Shown here: positions 34,284 through 43,122 of the stretch, piece by piece | How positions within the stretch are numbered: the first letter of the stretch is position 1 | Layout: each line of letters opens with the position of its first letter | NCBI RefSeq assembly: GCF_039522935.1 | Contig: NZ_BAAAEI010000006.1 | Coordinates: 1,202,238 to 1,266,237 of the forward strand | Direction of reading: 5' to 3' | Length of the DNA stretch: 64,000 nucleotides | Source of the DNA: Bowmanella denitrificans | Lineage (GTDB): Bacteria > Pseudomonadota > Gammaproteobacteria > Enterobacterales > Alteromonadaceae | Position numbers and translations under genes: made by a program | Notes under the pieces: generated by a model | Database searches by the model: none | The model's input: the letters and a program-made list of their open reading frames with translations, nothing else | What the model was told of the DNA's origin: nothing

Positions 34284-34294
34284 TCACTAATCTT

Positions 34295-34318
34295 AAAGGC
34301 GCTCTATTGAGCGCCTTT
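34295..34318 (+). terminator. Rho-independent terminator of the cytochrome gene
   Basis: AAAGGCGCTC (34295-34304) pairs with GAGCGCCTTT (34309-34318) around TATT, 11 bases after the stop. Confidence 0.88.
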
Positions 34319-34355
34319 ATCGTGTAAACCAATAGATATCAAACGCCCCGACAAA

Positions 34356-34407
34356 TGGTCAAAAATCATTCAAATAATCTTCATTTTCCCTGAATAAATA
34401 ATTCATC
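34356..34407 (+). promoter_or_regulatory. Candidate Pho box upstream of the metallophosphoesterase gene
   Basis: TCA cores recur with an exact 11-base period at 34359 (TGGTCAA), 34370 (CATTCAA), 34381 (TCTTCAT) and 34403 (AATTCAT). The slot at 34392 is degenerate (CCTGAAT). The spacers are A/T-rich. This is the same layout as upstream of the phoX-like gene, which strengthens both calls. Confidence 0.55.
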
Positions 34408-34450
34408 TGCAGCTGTTGTAGTAGCGGTCTTTTAACTTCAGGGAAACTGT

Positions 34451-36445
34451 ATGACCGTTTTCAAAAATCCAACAACATTCTCCAAATCCTTAGTTTGCGC
34501 CTTAGTTGCCACGGTACTTAGTGCCTGTGGCGGCTCCGACTATGACACACCTAAGCCTCCTAACCCAGTGCCCGTACCTCAACCTGAGCCGCAGCCCGCT
34601 CAACCCACCAGTTTTGTGTTGGGATTATTACCTGACACCCAGGGCGGCAGTGACGCCAGCGGTCAGGCGCATGTGGCCATGCACCCTATGGATGAGGTCC
34701 TCAAGCATCAGGCCGACAAGGGAGTAAACATGGTGATCGCCCTTGGCGACCTCACCGACAATGGCAGCAGCATTGAATTTGCCGAGTGGGTATCTGTCGC
34801 TAAACAGTACCAGCAACAGGGTATTGAGTTTCTGCCGGTGATGGGCAATCACGAAACCAGCTATGCCTATACCCTGGAGTGGATAGACAATATGCGTAGT
34901 TTTATTCCCGAAGACGCGGTGCATATGCCCGGCTATGAATGGGTAAACTACTATGTGATAAGAGAAAATGTGCTGATTTTTGGCCTGGCTTACTACAATT
35001 TGCCCGTGGCTTATACATGGATAAAAGACATTGTACTCAGTCACAGGGACGAGGTGGATCACATTGTGGTGGCCAGCCATGACGGTTTGATTGGCGCTAA
35101 ATACGGTCAAACCCTGGAGCAAATTGTGGACGGCACCAAGGATGACGGCTGGGTATACGATGTGCAGCCACAAATCCGCCAGTTTTTCGCCGAGCAGGAT
35201 GTGATTTATGTGCAGGGCCACGAACACCAGTATCAACGCTCACTGATCACCGCAAAAAACACCCTCACCACCCTGCCCTCCAGTTCCACCCCGACAGGCG
35301 GAAACTACAAAATGGGTGCTTATACTCAGATTATGGCAGGTAACGCCTCATATAAAGGCTATGAGTTCCGCTTCGGTGAGCGGGAACTGGTGCAGATGAT
35401 TGTCGCCCAGAAAAATGCCACCAATGATTCCGGCAAGGGCTCAACCCATTTTGATGTTAACTCCGGACTACTCACCTTTAAGGGCAGCCGGGTGGACTAT
35501 CAAAGCTACTTCGCTCCGCACACGGCCAAAAGCAACGATGCGGACCAGGATTTCAATGCTGACTGGCAGTTGATGGACAAATTTTCCCGCACCACCAACC
35601 GCTGCGAAACCATGATTTATCCTAACTCCATTTTGCATGACACCCGCCCCGTACTGGTATTCCAGACCCAGTATCTGACCAATGATTGCTATGGCGATGA
35701 CGGCTCTTTTGCACGTCTGGTGGGCGGACGCAACGATACTTTTAACCGTACCGATACCCGTACCCGCGATCTGTCTTTCACTCCTGGTATCAGCCGCGCA
35801 GAGAGCCTGATGGATCTGACCCGGCTGGCCTATCAATGGCTGTTTATCCCGCATGAGCGCTGGACTCCCAATTTGAACAGCCCGCTAAGAGTGGTGCCGG
35901 ATACCGAAGCCAACGAACTGCTGATCCCCGAAACCAGTATTGATCTGAAAGAGCATGTCACTTTGAGCTGGTTAGCCGGCGAAAGTGACACCGCGTCGGA
36001 TATCCTGATTATCAGTGGTACCCAGAACCAGACGGGGATATATCAGGGTGCCTATGGCGAACCTAAAGACAGTCAAGGTAACGGCCTGCCAATGTCACAA
36101 ACCGATGGCGGCAGCAAAGGTCCGATGCCTTTGCCTCTGACTGCCAGTGCCAAATGGGATATCACTGATGCCAAAGCCGACCGTTACGCAGTGCAATTTA
36201 CCGCACCAGATGCGCTGGACGTTGACGGGCTGTTACTGGCCATCAGGCAGAATGACGGCTGGCAGGCCCTAACTCAGGCAGATTGTGTGGTGGATATGGC
36301 CTGGAATGAAGACTGGCTGACACAAGCCCCAGACAGGCCCGAGCAATGTGCCGGACAAGCGCTGGTAGGTTGGGATAAAGATCATGGTAAGCGCTGGTGG
36401 GTGATACTGGACAGAGACGCCGAGCTGGCTCTGATAAAACCATAA
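34451..36445 (+). CDS. Calcineurin-like metallophosphoesterase lipoprotein
   Basis: 664 residues. Lipobox LSAC with Cys26, then a Pro-rich linker (PKPPNPVPVPQPEPQPAQP). The phosphoesterase domain runs from about 55 to 275: LLPDTQG, ALGDLTDNG, VMGNHE, VASHDG and VQGHEHQY give the dimetal ligands. The C-terminal half (about 340-660) has no domain I recognise; it contains RTTNRCETMIYPNS and ends RWWVILDRDAELALIKP. Expected to be anchored in the outer membrane or periplasm and to hydrolyse phosphoesters. The Pho-box-like repeats upstream suggest induction by phosphate starvation. Confidence 0.85.
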   Translation: MTVFKNPTTFSKSLVCALVATVLSACGGSDYDTPKPPNPVPVPQPEPQPAQPTSFVLGLLPDTQGGSDASGQAHVAMHPMDEVLKHQADKGVNMVIALGDLTDNGSSIEFAEWVSVAKQYQQQGIEFLPVMGNHETSYAYTLEWIDNMRSFIPEDAVHMPGYEWVNYYVIRENVLIFGLAYYNLPVAYTWIKDIVLSHRDEVDHIVVASHDGLIGAKYGQTLEQIVDGTKDDGWVYDVQPQIRQFFAEQDVIYVQGHEHQYQRSLITAKNTLTTLPSSSTPTGGNYKMGAYTQIMAGNASYKGYEFRFGERELVQMIVAQKNATNDSGKGSTHFDVNSGLLTFKGSRVDYQSYFAPHTAKSNDADQDFNADWQLMDKFSRTTNRCETMIYPNSILHDTRPVLVFQTQYLTNDCYGDDGSFARLVGGRNDTFNRTDTRTRDLSFTPGISRAESLMDLTRLAYQWLFIPHERWTPNLNSPLRVVPDTEANELLIPETSIDLKEHVTLSWLAGESDTASDILIISGTQNQTGIYQGAYGEPKDSQGNGLPMSQTDGGSKGPMPLPLTASAKWDITDAKADRYAVQFTAPDALDVDGLLLAIRQNDGWQALTQADCVVDMAWNEDWLTQAPDRPEQCAGQALVGWDKDHGKRWWVILDRDAELALIKP

Positions 36446-36450
36446 GCAAC

Positions 36451-36475
36451 AAAGGGAAGGCTAGCCCTTCCCTTT
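36451..36475. terminator. Bidirectional terminator between the phosphoesterase and lanthipeptide loci
   Basis: AAAGGGAAGG (36451-36460) pairs with CCTTCCCTTT (36466-36475) around CTAGC. It lies six bases after the phosphoesterase stop and 13 bases beyond the end of precursor 1 on the other strand, with T residues on both sides, so it probably serves both genes. Confidence 0.75.
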
Positions 36476-36487
36476 CATCTTTGTATT

Positions 36488-36766
36488 TTAGCAATAACAA
36501 GTGTGTGGCCGGTTGGGCACTGCATTATTGCCCATCGGCTCAATTGACGGAGGACATTGGAAAGTCGGCTCACAATCAAGGCGAGTGAGCAAACAGGTTC
36601 TCTCTTTGCTCACGCAATACCTTGAAGTTTCTTCACACATACCACAGCCGGTATGGTGTGACATCGCCTTTTGTCCGCCAGCGATATCGCGGGTCAGGGC
36701 TTGTGGCACCACTTCCATATCATTGGAAAGCTGCATCAGGGTCAGTTTCTTGAGTTTCAGTTTCAT
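36488..36766 (-). CDS. Lanthipeptide precursor 1
   Basis: 92 residues, last gene of the lanthipeptide operon. Residues 1-31 are a leader (MKLKLKKLTLMQLSNDMEVV ... DIAGG) ending in a double glycine, the cleavage site of C39-peptidase exporters. The Lys/Leu-rich start resembles leaders of Bacteroidota class I lanthipeptides. The 61-residue core (32-92) has eight cysteines (41, 44, 51, 58, 65, 71, 90, 92) and about ten Ser/Thr that LanB could dehydrate. The last 22 residues (71-92: CPPSIEP, then GNNAVPNRPHTCYC) nearly equal the end of precursor 2. GGAAG lies before the ATG. The ring pattern and activity cannot be read from the sequence. Confidence 0.88.
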   Translation of the reverse strand: MKLKLKKLTLMQLSNDMEVVPQALTRDIAGGQKAMSHHTGCGMCEETSRYCVSKERTCLLTRLDCEPTFQCPPSIEPMGNNAVPNRPHTCYC

Positions 36767-36821
36767 CGGTTCTTCCTTTTCCTGGTCAAATGATGGGGCT
36801 TGGCCCCGCTAGCAGGCGTCC

Positions 36822-39005
36822 TTACCTTGAAGCGGAAAACAGTGGTACAGCATCCGGCTTGTCCACACAACGGCGGTATTCCGCGTCATTCTTATCCAGC
36901 TCTTTTAACTTGCCATCCTTAAGCATCAGCACTCTGTCGGCCATTTCGATGGTCTGCGGGCGGTGGGAAATAATCACCCTTGTACAGTTAAATTGCTTTA
37001 ATACCTGATTGATACTCTTTTCTAACATCACATCCAGATGACTGGTGGCTTCATCCATAAATAAAATATAAGGGGATTTGTACAATGCTCTGGCCAGCAG
37101 GATACGTTGTTTCTGACCACCGGATAACGACGAGCCCATATCGCCTATCAGCGAGTTGTACTTCAGCGGCATCGCCTCGATATCCTCATGAATACAGGCG
37201 TTATACGCACAGCGGATAATTTTTTCCATATCCGCCTGGGTATCAAAAAAGGAAATATTCTCGGCAATCGTACCGGATAACAACTGATCGTTTTGCATCA
37301 CCGCTGCCACACATTTGCGGTACTCGGACAGACCCATATCGCGAATATCCACGTCTCCCATGACCACTTGCCCCTGATGCGGATGAGCCAATCCGAGCAT
37401 GACTTTCATCAAGGTCGATTTTCCACAACCGGATGGCCCGACAATGGCCACACATTCACCCTGTTTGATATGCAGATCAAGTTCGTCCAGCACCAGCCGA
37501 CCACGGTCCGAATAACGAAAACTGGCGTTTTCAATTTTAAAATCAAAGCTTTTAGGTTTTACCGGGGTGCTGACGGTCAGATGCTCTTCCTTTTTATTCA
37601 GGGTAATGTCCGACAGCCGCTCCAGATGCAGCCCCAGCATTTTAAACTGAATGTAGCGGCTGATCAGAGCATTGATGTTGCCACTAAACTGGCCTTTATA
37701 AGCCAGAAAAGCGAACAGGATCCCAAGACTCAGCACGTCGGCCATAATGAATTTTATGGCCAGGAAAATCACCAGAATGTTCTCCAACCCCATTAAAACC
37801 GACTGGCAAATACCCTGCAGAATATTCAGATTGCCTAGCTTAATTCCCGCATTCAGCGTATCTGCATAGCGGTTCTGCCACAGAATATGGCGCTGCTGCT
37901 CACGGGCAAACAGCTTAATACTTTGTATGCCCCTTACCGTCTCCATAAAATTTGATGACTGACTGGCGCCAGCCACGATTGCCTCTTCCGACAATCGTCG
38001 GACAGGCCGGTAGAATAGTAGTTGCAGCAACAACGAGCCGAGCAGAAACCCCACAACCACCCAGGCCAGGGTTGGGCTGATCAGAAATATCATAACCCCG
38101 GTGGTAATGGCCATCACCCCATCCAGCAGGGTCTCAATTAAGCCCGTGGTGAGCAGACCTTTAATCTGCTCATTGGCACCAAATCGCGATACCACGTCGC
38201 CAATATGGCGTTTTTCGTAAAACGCCATAGGCAGACGAATCAGATGCCGGAAAAGATTGGAACCAATCTGAATACTGAGCTGATTGCCAAAATGCATGGT
38301 CACATAGGAGCGAAAACTCTGAATCAGGGTGCTGATCAGCATCAACATACCAAACCCCACCGCCAAGGCCACCAGCAAGGTTTCATTGTTGGTAGTCAGC
38401 ACTTCGTCCACTACCAGTTTCATGTAATAAGGACTGGCCAGAGAGAATACCTGTAATACCACTGACAGCAGTAACAACTTAAACAACCAACCTTTCAGAC
38501 CACGGATGCTGCGCCAGAAATCAAAGAAGGTCATGCTTTGCACTTCGTCGCGCCGGGTAAATTCGGCTGTTGGATAAAGCTCAAGGGCCACCCCGGTAAA
38601 ATGCCGGGACGCTTCTTCCAGTGACATGCGGCGGTACCCTGTGCCTGGATCATGGATCTCCACAAAGCGGTCAGTGGCCCGTTTCAATACCACAAAATGA
38701 TCCAGATCCCAGTGCAATATCGCCGGGTGGCGGAATTCCTTCAGATCCGCGGTCTCCAGGCGAATCGGTCGGCCACCCAGACCAATAGTATCGGCCAGCT
38801 CTATCAGTTGGATCATGTCCATGCCATCCAACGACAATGCGGCACGGTTACGCATCTGGATAAGATCGGTTTTAAAGCCATGGTAGCCGGCTACCATGGT
38901 CAGTGCAGCCAACCCACACTCGCTGGCCTCAGACTGCAATATGACCGGCAATGCGCCGGAGCGGCGGAAAAAGCGAAAATTCAACAAATCAACCGGATTA
39001 CCCAT
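36822..39005 (-). CDS. lanT: Peptidase-containing ABC exporter (C39 domain) for the lanthipeptides
   Basis: 727 residues. The N-terminal C39 protease has Gln24, Cys30 (SECGLAAL), His103 (LDHFVVL) and Asp119 (HDPGTG), the full catalytic set that cuts after double glycine. A six-helix exporter domain lies at about 155-435. The ATPase has GPSGCGKST, signature LSGGQKQR and ILFMDEATSHLD. It would remove both leaders and export the modified cores across the inner membrane together with the adjacent HlyD adaptor. The ATG at 39005 (MGNPVDLLNF) was chosen over an upstream TTG at 39038 that overlaps the adaptor gene. Most class I systems instead use a separate LanP protease. Confidence 0.92.
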   Translation of the reverse strand: MGNPVDLLNFRFFRRSGALPVILQSEASECGLAALTMVAGYHGFKTDLIQMRNRAALSLDGMDMIQLIELADTIGLGGRPIRLETADLKEFRHPAILHWDLDHFVVLKRATDRFVEIHDPGTGYRRMSLEEASRHFTGVALELYPTAEFTRRDEVQSMTFFDFWRSIRGLKGWLFKLLLLSVVLQVFSLASPYYMKLVVDEVLTTNNETLLVALAVGFGMLMLISTLIQSFRSYVTMHFGNQLSIQIGSNLFRHLIRLPMAFYEKRHIGDVVSRFGANEQIKGLLTTGLIETLLDGVMAITTGVMIFLISPTLAWVVVGFLLGSLLLQLLFYRPVRRLSEEAIVAGASQSSNFMETVRGIQSIKLFAREQQRHILWQNRYADTLNAGIKLGNLNILQGICQSVLMGLENILVIFLAIKFIMADVLSLGILFAFLAYKGQFSGNINALISRYIQFKMLGLHLERLSDITLNKKEEHLTVSTPVKPKSFDFKIENASFRYSDRGRLVLDELDLHIKQGECVAIVGPSGCGKSTLMKVMLGLAHPHQGQVVMGDVDIRDMGLSEYRKCVAAVMQNDQLLSGTIAENISFFDTQADMEKIIRCAYNACIHEDIEAMPLKYNSLIGDMGSSLSGGQKQRILLARALYKSPYILFMDEATSHLDVMLEKSINQVLKQFNCTRVIISHRPQTIEMADRVLMLKDGKLKELDKNDAEYRRCVDKPDAVPLFSASR

Positions 39006-39019
39006 CCTTGCCCCTTGAA

Positions 39020-40006
39020 TTAAATTCTGAACAACCAACTGAACAGTGATTGACTTGGCCCCTGCAGCACGGCGGTGACCTGCATTCCCTCAAACAGCGG
39101 TTGCTGCTGTCCGGTTTTATCTGCCCAGTGGCGCGGCAGCATCACCATAGCGGCGTAACCACCACTTTCCTGCCGATTCCCCACCTGTTGCACTGTGGCA
39201 TCCAGCACACCAAATTTCTGGTATGGATAGTCATCAAAACGCACTTGTACACTTTGTCCTGGCTCAATATCACCGTACCAGGACGCTGGCAGCAGGAACC
39301 AGGCCTGCAGTTTTCCGTCAGCATCGCCAAGCCGGTACAGAAGTTCTCCCATCCTCAGGTTCTGCCCTTCCTTTACGTACCATTGCTGCAACACCCCGGA
39401 GTGCTGGGCTTTGAGCATATCACCGTCTGTCTGCCAACCTTGTTGCTTGTCCAGTACAGCTTGCAGTTGAGCAATGTCATAATTCAAGCGATTGGTCTGG
39501 TCCTGGGCTTCAATAAGCTGCAATTGCTGCTGCAATAGCTGGTCGGCGCCAAGTTTTCCCTGATGCTCTGCCAAATATTGTGCAAGTAGTTGCTGGCGTT
39601 GCTGGGTGCTTACCAAGGTACGTTGCAGATAGGCAAGCCTATCTGTTATTGCCTGCCCTGACTCCACTGTGTCTGGACTGTCCGTGGTTATTTTTGCCAC
39701 GGCTTTACCCGCTTCAATTCTGGAACCTGGTGCGACCAGATGTTGCTTAAGTATGACTGGCGGCCCCTGATACGGGATATTCACCAGATTTTGTGGCTCG
39801 ATTTTCGTGATAACCTGCATTTTGTGCTGATACTGAAACAACCACAAAAATGCCAGGACAGCCACCAGTGTTCCCAGCGTCAACGCCAACCCTACACTGA
39901 CAGACAGAGGCTGGGTCAGGACCACTCTGCCAAACATGCTGGTTTTCTTGGCATCCAGAACCTGTTCGCGGAAAAGTTGTTTTTTCATGCTGCAGTTATT
40001 TTCCAT
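39020..40006 (-). CDS. HlyD-family adaptor protein of the lanthipeptide exporter
   Basis: 328 residues. One membrane helix at about 35-57 (VSVGLALTLGTLVAVLAFLWLF). Lipoyl half-motif PQNLVNIPYQGPPVILKQHLVAPGSRIEAGKAVAKI, a Gln-rich helical hairpin (about 120-190), then the second lipoyl half HSGVLQQWYVKEGQNLRMGELLYRL and a beta-barrel. Typical of adaptors for bacteriocin exporters. Its start overlaps the lanB stop by 11 bases and lanT follows directly, so all are translated together. No outer-membrane TolC-like gene is in the locus; a shared TolC is assumed. Confidence 0.9.
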   Translation of the reverse strand: MENNCSMKKQLFREQVLDAKKTSMFGRVVLTQPLSVSVGLALTLGTLVAVLAFLWLFQYQHKMQVITKIEPQNLVNIPYQGPPVILKQHLVAPGSRIEAGKAVAKITTDSPDTVESGQAITDRLAYLQRTLVSTQQRQQLLAQYLAEHQGKLGADQLLQQQLQLIEAQDQTNRLNYDIAQLQAVLDKQQGWQTDGDMLKAQHSGVLQQWYVKEGQNLRMGELLYRLGDADGKLQAWFLLPASWYGDIEPGQSVQVRFDDYPYQKFGVLDATVQQVGNRQESGGYAAMVMLPRHWADKTGQQQPLFEGMQVTAVLQGPSQSLFSWLFRI

Positions 40007-43000
40007 CCTTCGAAGCAGTATCAGCGTTGCACTTAAACTGATAATAGCGGCGCAACAGGTCGTAAATCACAAACTCCTGTTCCCGTCCATAGGCTTTAAA
40101 CATGCGATTACAGAACATGTGCATAAAAGAGCCAAGAACACGCTTAACACCGCCTTGCAATGCGCCCTCTTTATCCAGTTGCTGATAGCCCTGCACCAGC
40201 ATATGCAGTGGCTGGCGTTGCAGTTCAAGAATAGACCAGAGCTGCGTCTGTACCTCATCCATCTGCTGACGGTTGAGCAGGTTGATGACCTGATCTTGTA
40301 CATCCCGGTATTTCTGCCCCAGTTGTTTACGCAGATGGCTGCTGTCGCCAAATTCTCTGCCGTAGCCTTCACGCAGCAGGGATATCAGTTCCAGTTTGTC
40401 CTCATTGTTTAAGGCAAATGCTTCAAGCAAACTATGACACCCTGCCAATACCGCCTGCCAGCGGTAGCTTTCCATATCAGCTAAGGCCGTATCAAGCAGT
40501 CGCAGGGCCGTTTCACTATTGATACAGAACAGGTTTTCGGCCAGGGGCATGGCATCCTTACCACCATAGCGCTCTAATTCCTGTTTATAGGTGTCGATAA
40601 CCACCTGTTTAATTGGCCCGTTATCAACATAGTCGCCGCTGTGCTGGTAAATCATCGGCACCATTTCAGCTAATAGCTTAGCGCCATCACCATGCAGTCT
40701 TAAACGCAAATGCCAGTCGGGATCGCCGTAGCGTAAAAAGAAAAAACCTTCGATCAGGCCGCCCTGCTTTGCCGCAAATAACAACGGGCTGAGTACCTCA
40801 AGCAGGTACTTCTCGACTGTGGAATTGCCGCCATAGAATTTGATACTCAACCATTCGCTGCCGACTACAAATTCGCGACTGACATTTTCCTGTGGTGGCT
40901 GCGGCCTGGCTACCGCCAAAACATCATCATTCTGCTGATAAAACGGCAGCAGCACTTCACTGCGCAGGCTTTGCCCATCCAGGGTGGCAGCGGTCCCCCA
41001 CTCTGTCTCTGGCAGTTCCTCCAATGTGACTAGCGATTGTCCTTTGGTTTCACCTAAAAGCACATCCAGCATAATTGGGTTAGCCAGCGTCAGGGTCAGG
41101 GCATTATCCGATATCTTGTACAGCAGCCAATCCGGCAATTGCAGTTGGCTCCGCAGTGTTTTCCAGGCCTGGCTGTAGTCATCCCCGCGTAGCTTTGCCA
41201 GGGCAGTCAGCTTGTCTCTTGGCACAAACCAGGTGCGCACCGATAAAAGCACGTTACCAAAACGCACCCTGGGCAGATAGTCCCGCTCCCTGGCCAGTGC
41301 GGGCCAGTTAAAAAACGGGTACTGAACCTGTTGCTTTTGCAAACCAGCCAAAAATTTATACAGGCCCAGACTGTTATGCATGGTGTTGTGTGCGCTGGAC
41401 AGACGCGGAATCACTTCACGTTGGTGGGATTGACTCCACAATCTCACCAGCCCCTGTTCAACATACACATAAAGATCATCCAGACCGATTTGCTTCTCCA
41501 CTGGCACCCCGGCACTGGTCAGATAACAGATTTCATATTCCCGCAGCACAGGTCTGGCAATCACATTGCCCATGCGCCCACTGGGCAGATGGATAATCTC
41601 TGCAAATAACGCATCCGGGCGCTGCGCTTCCTCCTGTTTGAGCAAATCACGGGTATATTCGGTGAGTTGTGGGCTAAGATGGCAGAATCGCCCCAGTAGG
41701 TTAGCAGCCGAAGGGCCATAAAAGCCGGTTAATCTGATGGTATCCGCCTTGTCGCCATACAGTTCCAGGCTGGCGGCAAAACTATCGGCAAAATAACTGG
41801 TCTGACTGAGTTGATGCTGATCGATATCTTTCTGCGTCAAACTGATTTCAGTAATTCTCTCATCTGCACAGGCCATCAGCTTCTTCAGTAATAAGCGGTC
41901 CAGGGCGGACAATCCAGCATTGCCCGTGCCAGCTTGCGTAGCGGCAAGGTTGAGTCCTTTTAATAAGGGGGTGGCATAACCGGTGTCTGACGACATGGAC
42001 CAGCCAGACTCGTCGTCCAAAAACGCTTTCAGCGGCATCATCCGGCCGACAAACTCGTTATTGATCTTATTGATTATGTCACTGAAGGGGTTGCCCGGTG
42101 CCGGCAATAAGCGCGACAGATGTCTGGCCACAACCAGCACCTGCTCGGCTTTGTCTTTACTCAGGGTCAGATCTGGTGCATGACGCAGCATATCCACCTG
42201 AAAAGACTTAGCCTCATCCGCCGAAAGTGCCATGGCCTGCATCCTTTGATACAACGCCTGGTAAGATTCGGGTGGGTTATGTTGTTGCTGATCCAGACCA
42301 TCCAGCTCGCTTAGTATAGCTTCAAGCTCGGCACTTAATTGCTGGTATCCCAGAGCAGCCGCTTCGCGCTGAAACTGTCTGCCCATATCATCACCGCTGA
42401 TAGGAAGATTGAACACCGGCAGCAAGATGCGCGCCTCCACCAGTTCAGCAACAAATGTCTCGGCGTCCGCGCAACTGATTTCAGCATCCAGGCTCATCAG
42501 ATTATCAAGCAACACCTGACGTCGCACTGGCTCCCTGGCCGATTCCACCATCAACTGCAAAGGCTCGCTGATATCCGCAGACGTCAGTCGGTAATGAATT
42601 TGCTCTTTGACAAAATAGCTTTCCACGTAACGATACTCAGCACCCATTTTGTAGAGGCTGTCGTTGGTCACCAATGGCATGTCTTTGGCCACCCAGTCCT
42701 GCTCGCACAAGCGGGCTTTAAGGGCCAGCAAACAGGAACTGTCCAGGCGTGTCTTGCGGCTGAAACCATCATTGCTTTTAAGTGCTAAATGGTCAGATTC
42801 TGCCACTTTACCCAGACTAATAGCCGAAAATAATCCAAACGGCGTGGCACGTCCGGCCATGCGCATAAAATACTTTGCTAATGCCAACTCCATTTTCTGG
42901 CCACGTTTGGAGTCTGGGTCCTGCTGCCATTGATGCAGGCGTTGCAATAGCGATGGACTGGCCAGATATAACGCCTCCAGCGTTTCAGGATGGTGCAGCC

Positions 43001-43118
43001 AGGCATTAAGTTTTTCTCGCAGTTGGCGCTTATCACTGCTGTGCCATTGCGTCAGCTCACTAAAAGCCAGCCTGGGGGTTCGCAGAATAAAGAACTCCGC
43101 CACTCCTTGGGTTTGCAT
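39996..43118 (-). CDS. lanB: Class I lanthipeptide dehydratase LanB
   Basis: 1040 residues, full-length. The N-terminal glutamylation part (about 1-700) begins GVAEFFILRTPRLAF and includes MRMAGRATPFGLFSAISLG and the closing YLPRVRFGNVLLSVRTWFV. The C-terminal elimination (SpaB-C-like) part, about 770-1030, contains SEWLSIKFYGGNSTVEKYLLEVLSPLL and GFFFLRYGDPDWHLRLRLHG. LanB uses glutamyl-tRNA to glutamylate Ser/Thr of the precursor, then eliminates glutamate to form dehydroalanine or dehydrobutyrine. The ATG at 43118 has GGAG seven bases before it and lies four bases after the lanC stop, so the two are coupled. Both halves are in one chain, so this is not the split type. Confidence 0.95.
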   Translation of the reverse strand: MQTQGVAEFFILRTPRLAFSELTQWHSSDKRQLREKLNAWLHHPETLEALYLASPSLLQRLHQWQQDPDSKRGQKMELALAKYFMRMAGRATPFGLFSAISLGKVAESDHLALKSNDGFSRKTRLDSSCLLALKARLCEQDWVAKDMPLVTNDSLYKMGAEYRYVESYFVKEQIHYRLTSADISEPLQLMVESAREPVRRQVLLDNLMSLDAEISCADAETFVAELVEARILLPVFNLPISGDDMGRQFQREAAALGYQQLSAELEAILSELDGLDQQQHNPPESYQALYQRMQAMALSADEAKSFQVDMLRHAPDLTLSKDKAEQVLVVARHLSRLLPAPGNPFSDIINKINNEFVGRMMPLKAFLDDESGWSMSSDTGYATPLLKGLNLAATQAGTGNAGLSALDRLLLKKLMACADERITEISLTQKDIDQHQLSQTSYFADSFAASLELYGDKADTIRLTGFYGPSAANLLGRFCHLSPQLTEYTRDLLKQEEAQRPDALFAEIIHLPSGRMGNVIARPVLREYEICYLTSAGVPVEKQIGLDDLYVYVEQGLVRLWSQSHQREVIPRLSSAHNTMHNSLGLYKFLAGLQKQQVQYPFFNWPALARERDYLPRVRFGNVLLSVRTWFVPRDKLTALAKLRGDDYSQAWKTLRSQLQLPDWLLYKISDNALTLTLANPIMLDVLLGETKGQSLVTLEELPETEWGTAATLDGQSLRSEVLLPFYQQNDDVLAVARPQPPQENVSREFVVGSEWLSIKFYGGNSTVEKYLLEVLSPLLFAAKQGGLIEGFFFLRYGDPDWHLRLRLHGDGAKLLAEMVPMIYQHSGDYVDNGPIKQVVIDTYKQELERYGGKDAMPLAENLFCINSETALRLLDTALADMESYRWQAVLAGCHSLLEAFALNNEDKLELISLLREGYGREFGDSSHLRKQLGQKYRDVQDQVINLLNRQQMDEVQTQLWSILELQRQPLHMLVQGYQQLDKEGALQGGVKRVLGSFMHMFCNRMFKAYGREQEFVIYDLLRRYYQFKCNADTASKDGK

Positions 43119-43122
43119 ACTG

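Noticed and set aside
37293..42933. Many plus-strand frames of 60-170 residues opposite the lanthipeptide exporter, adaptor and lanB genes
   Set aside because: They are antisense shadows of genes with full family motifs and have no ribosome sites or protein-like composition.
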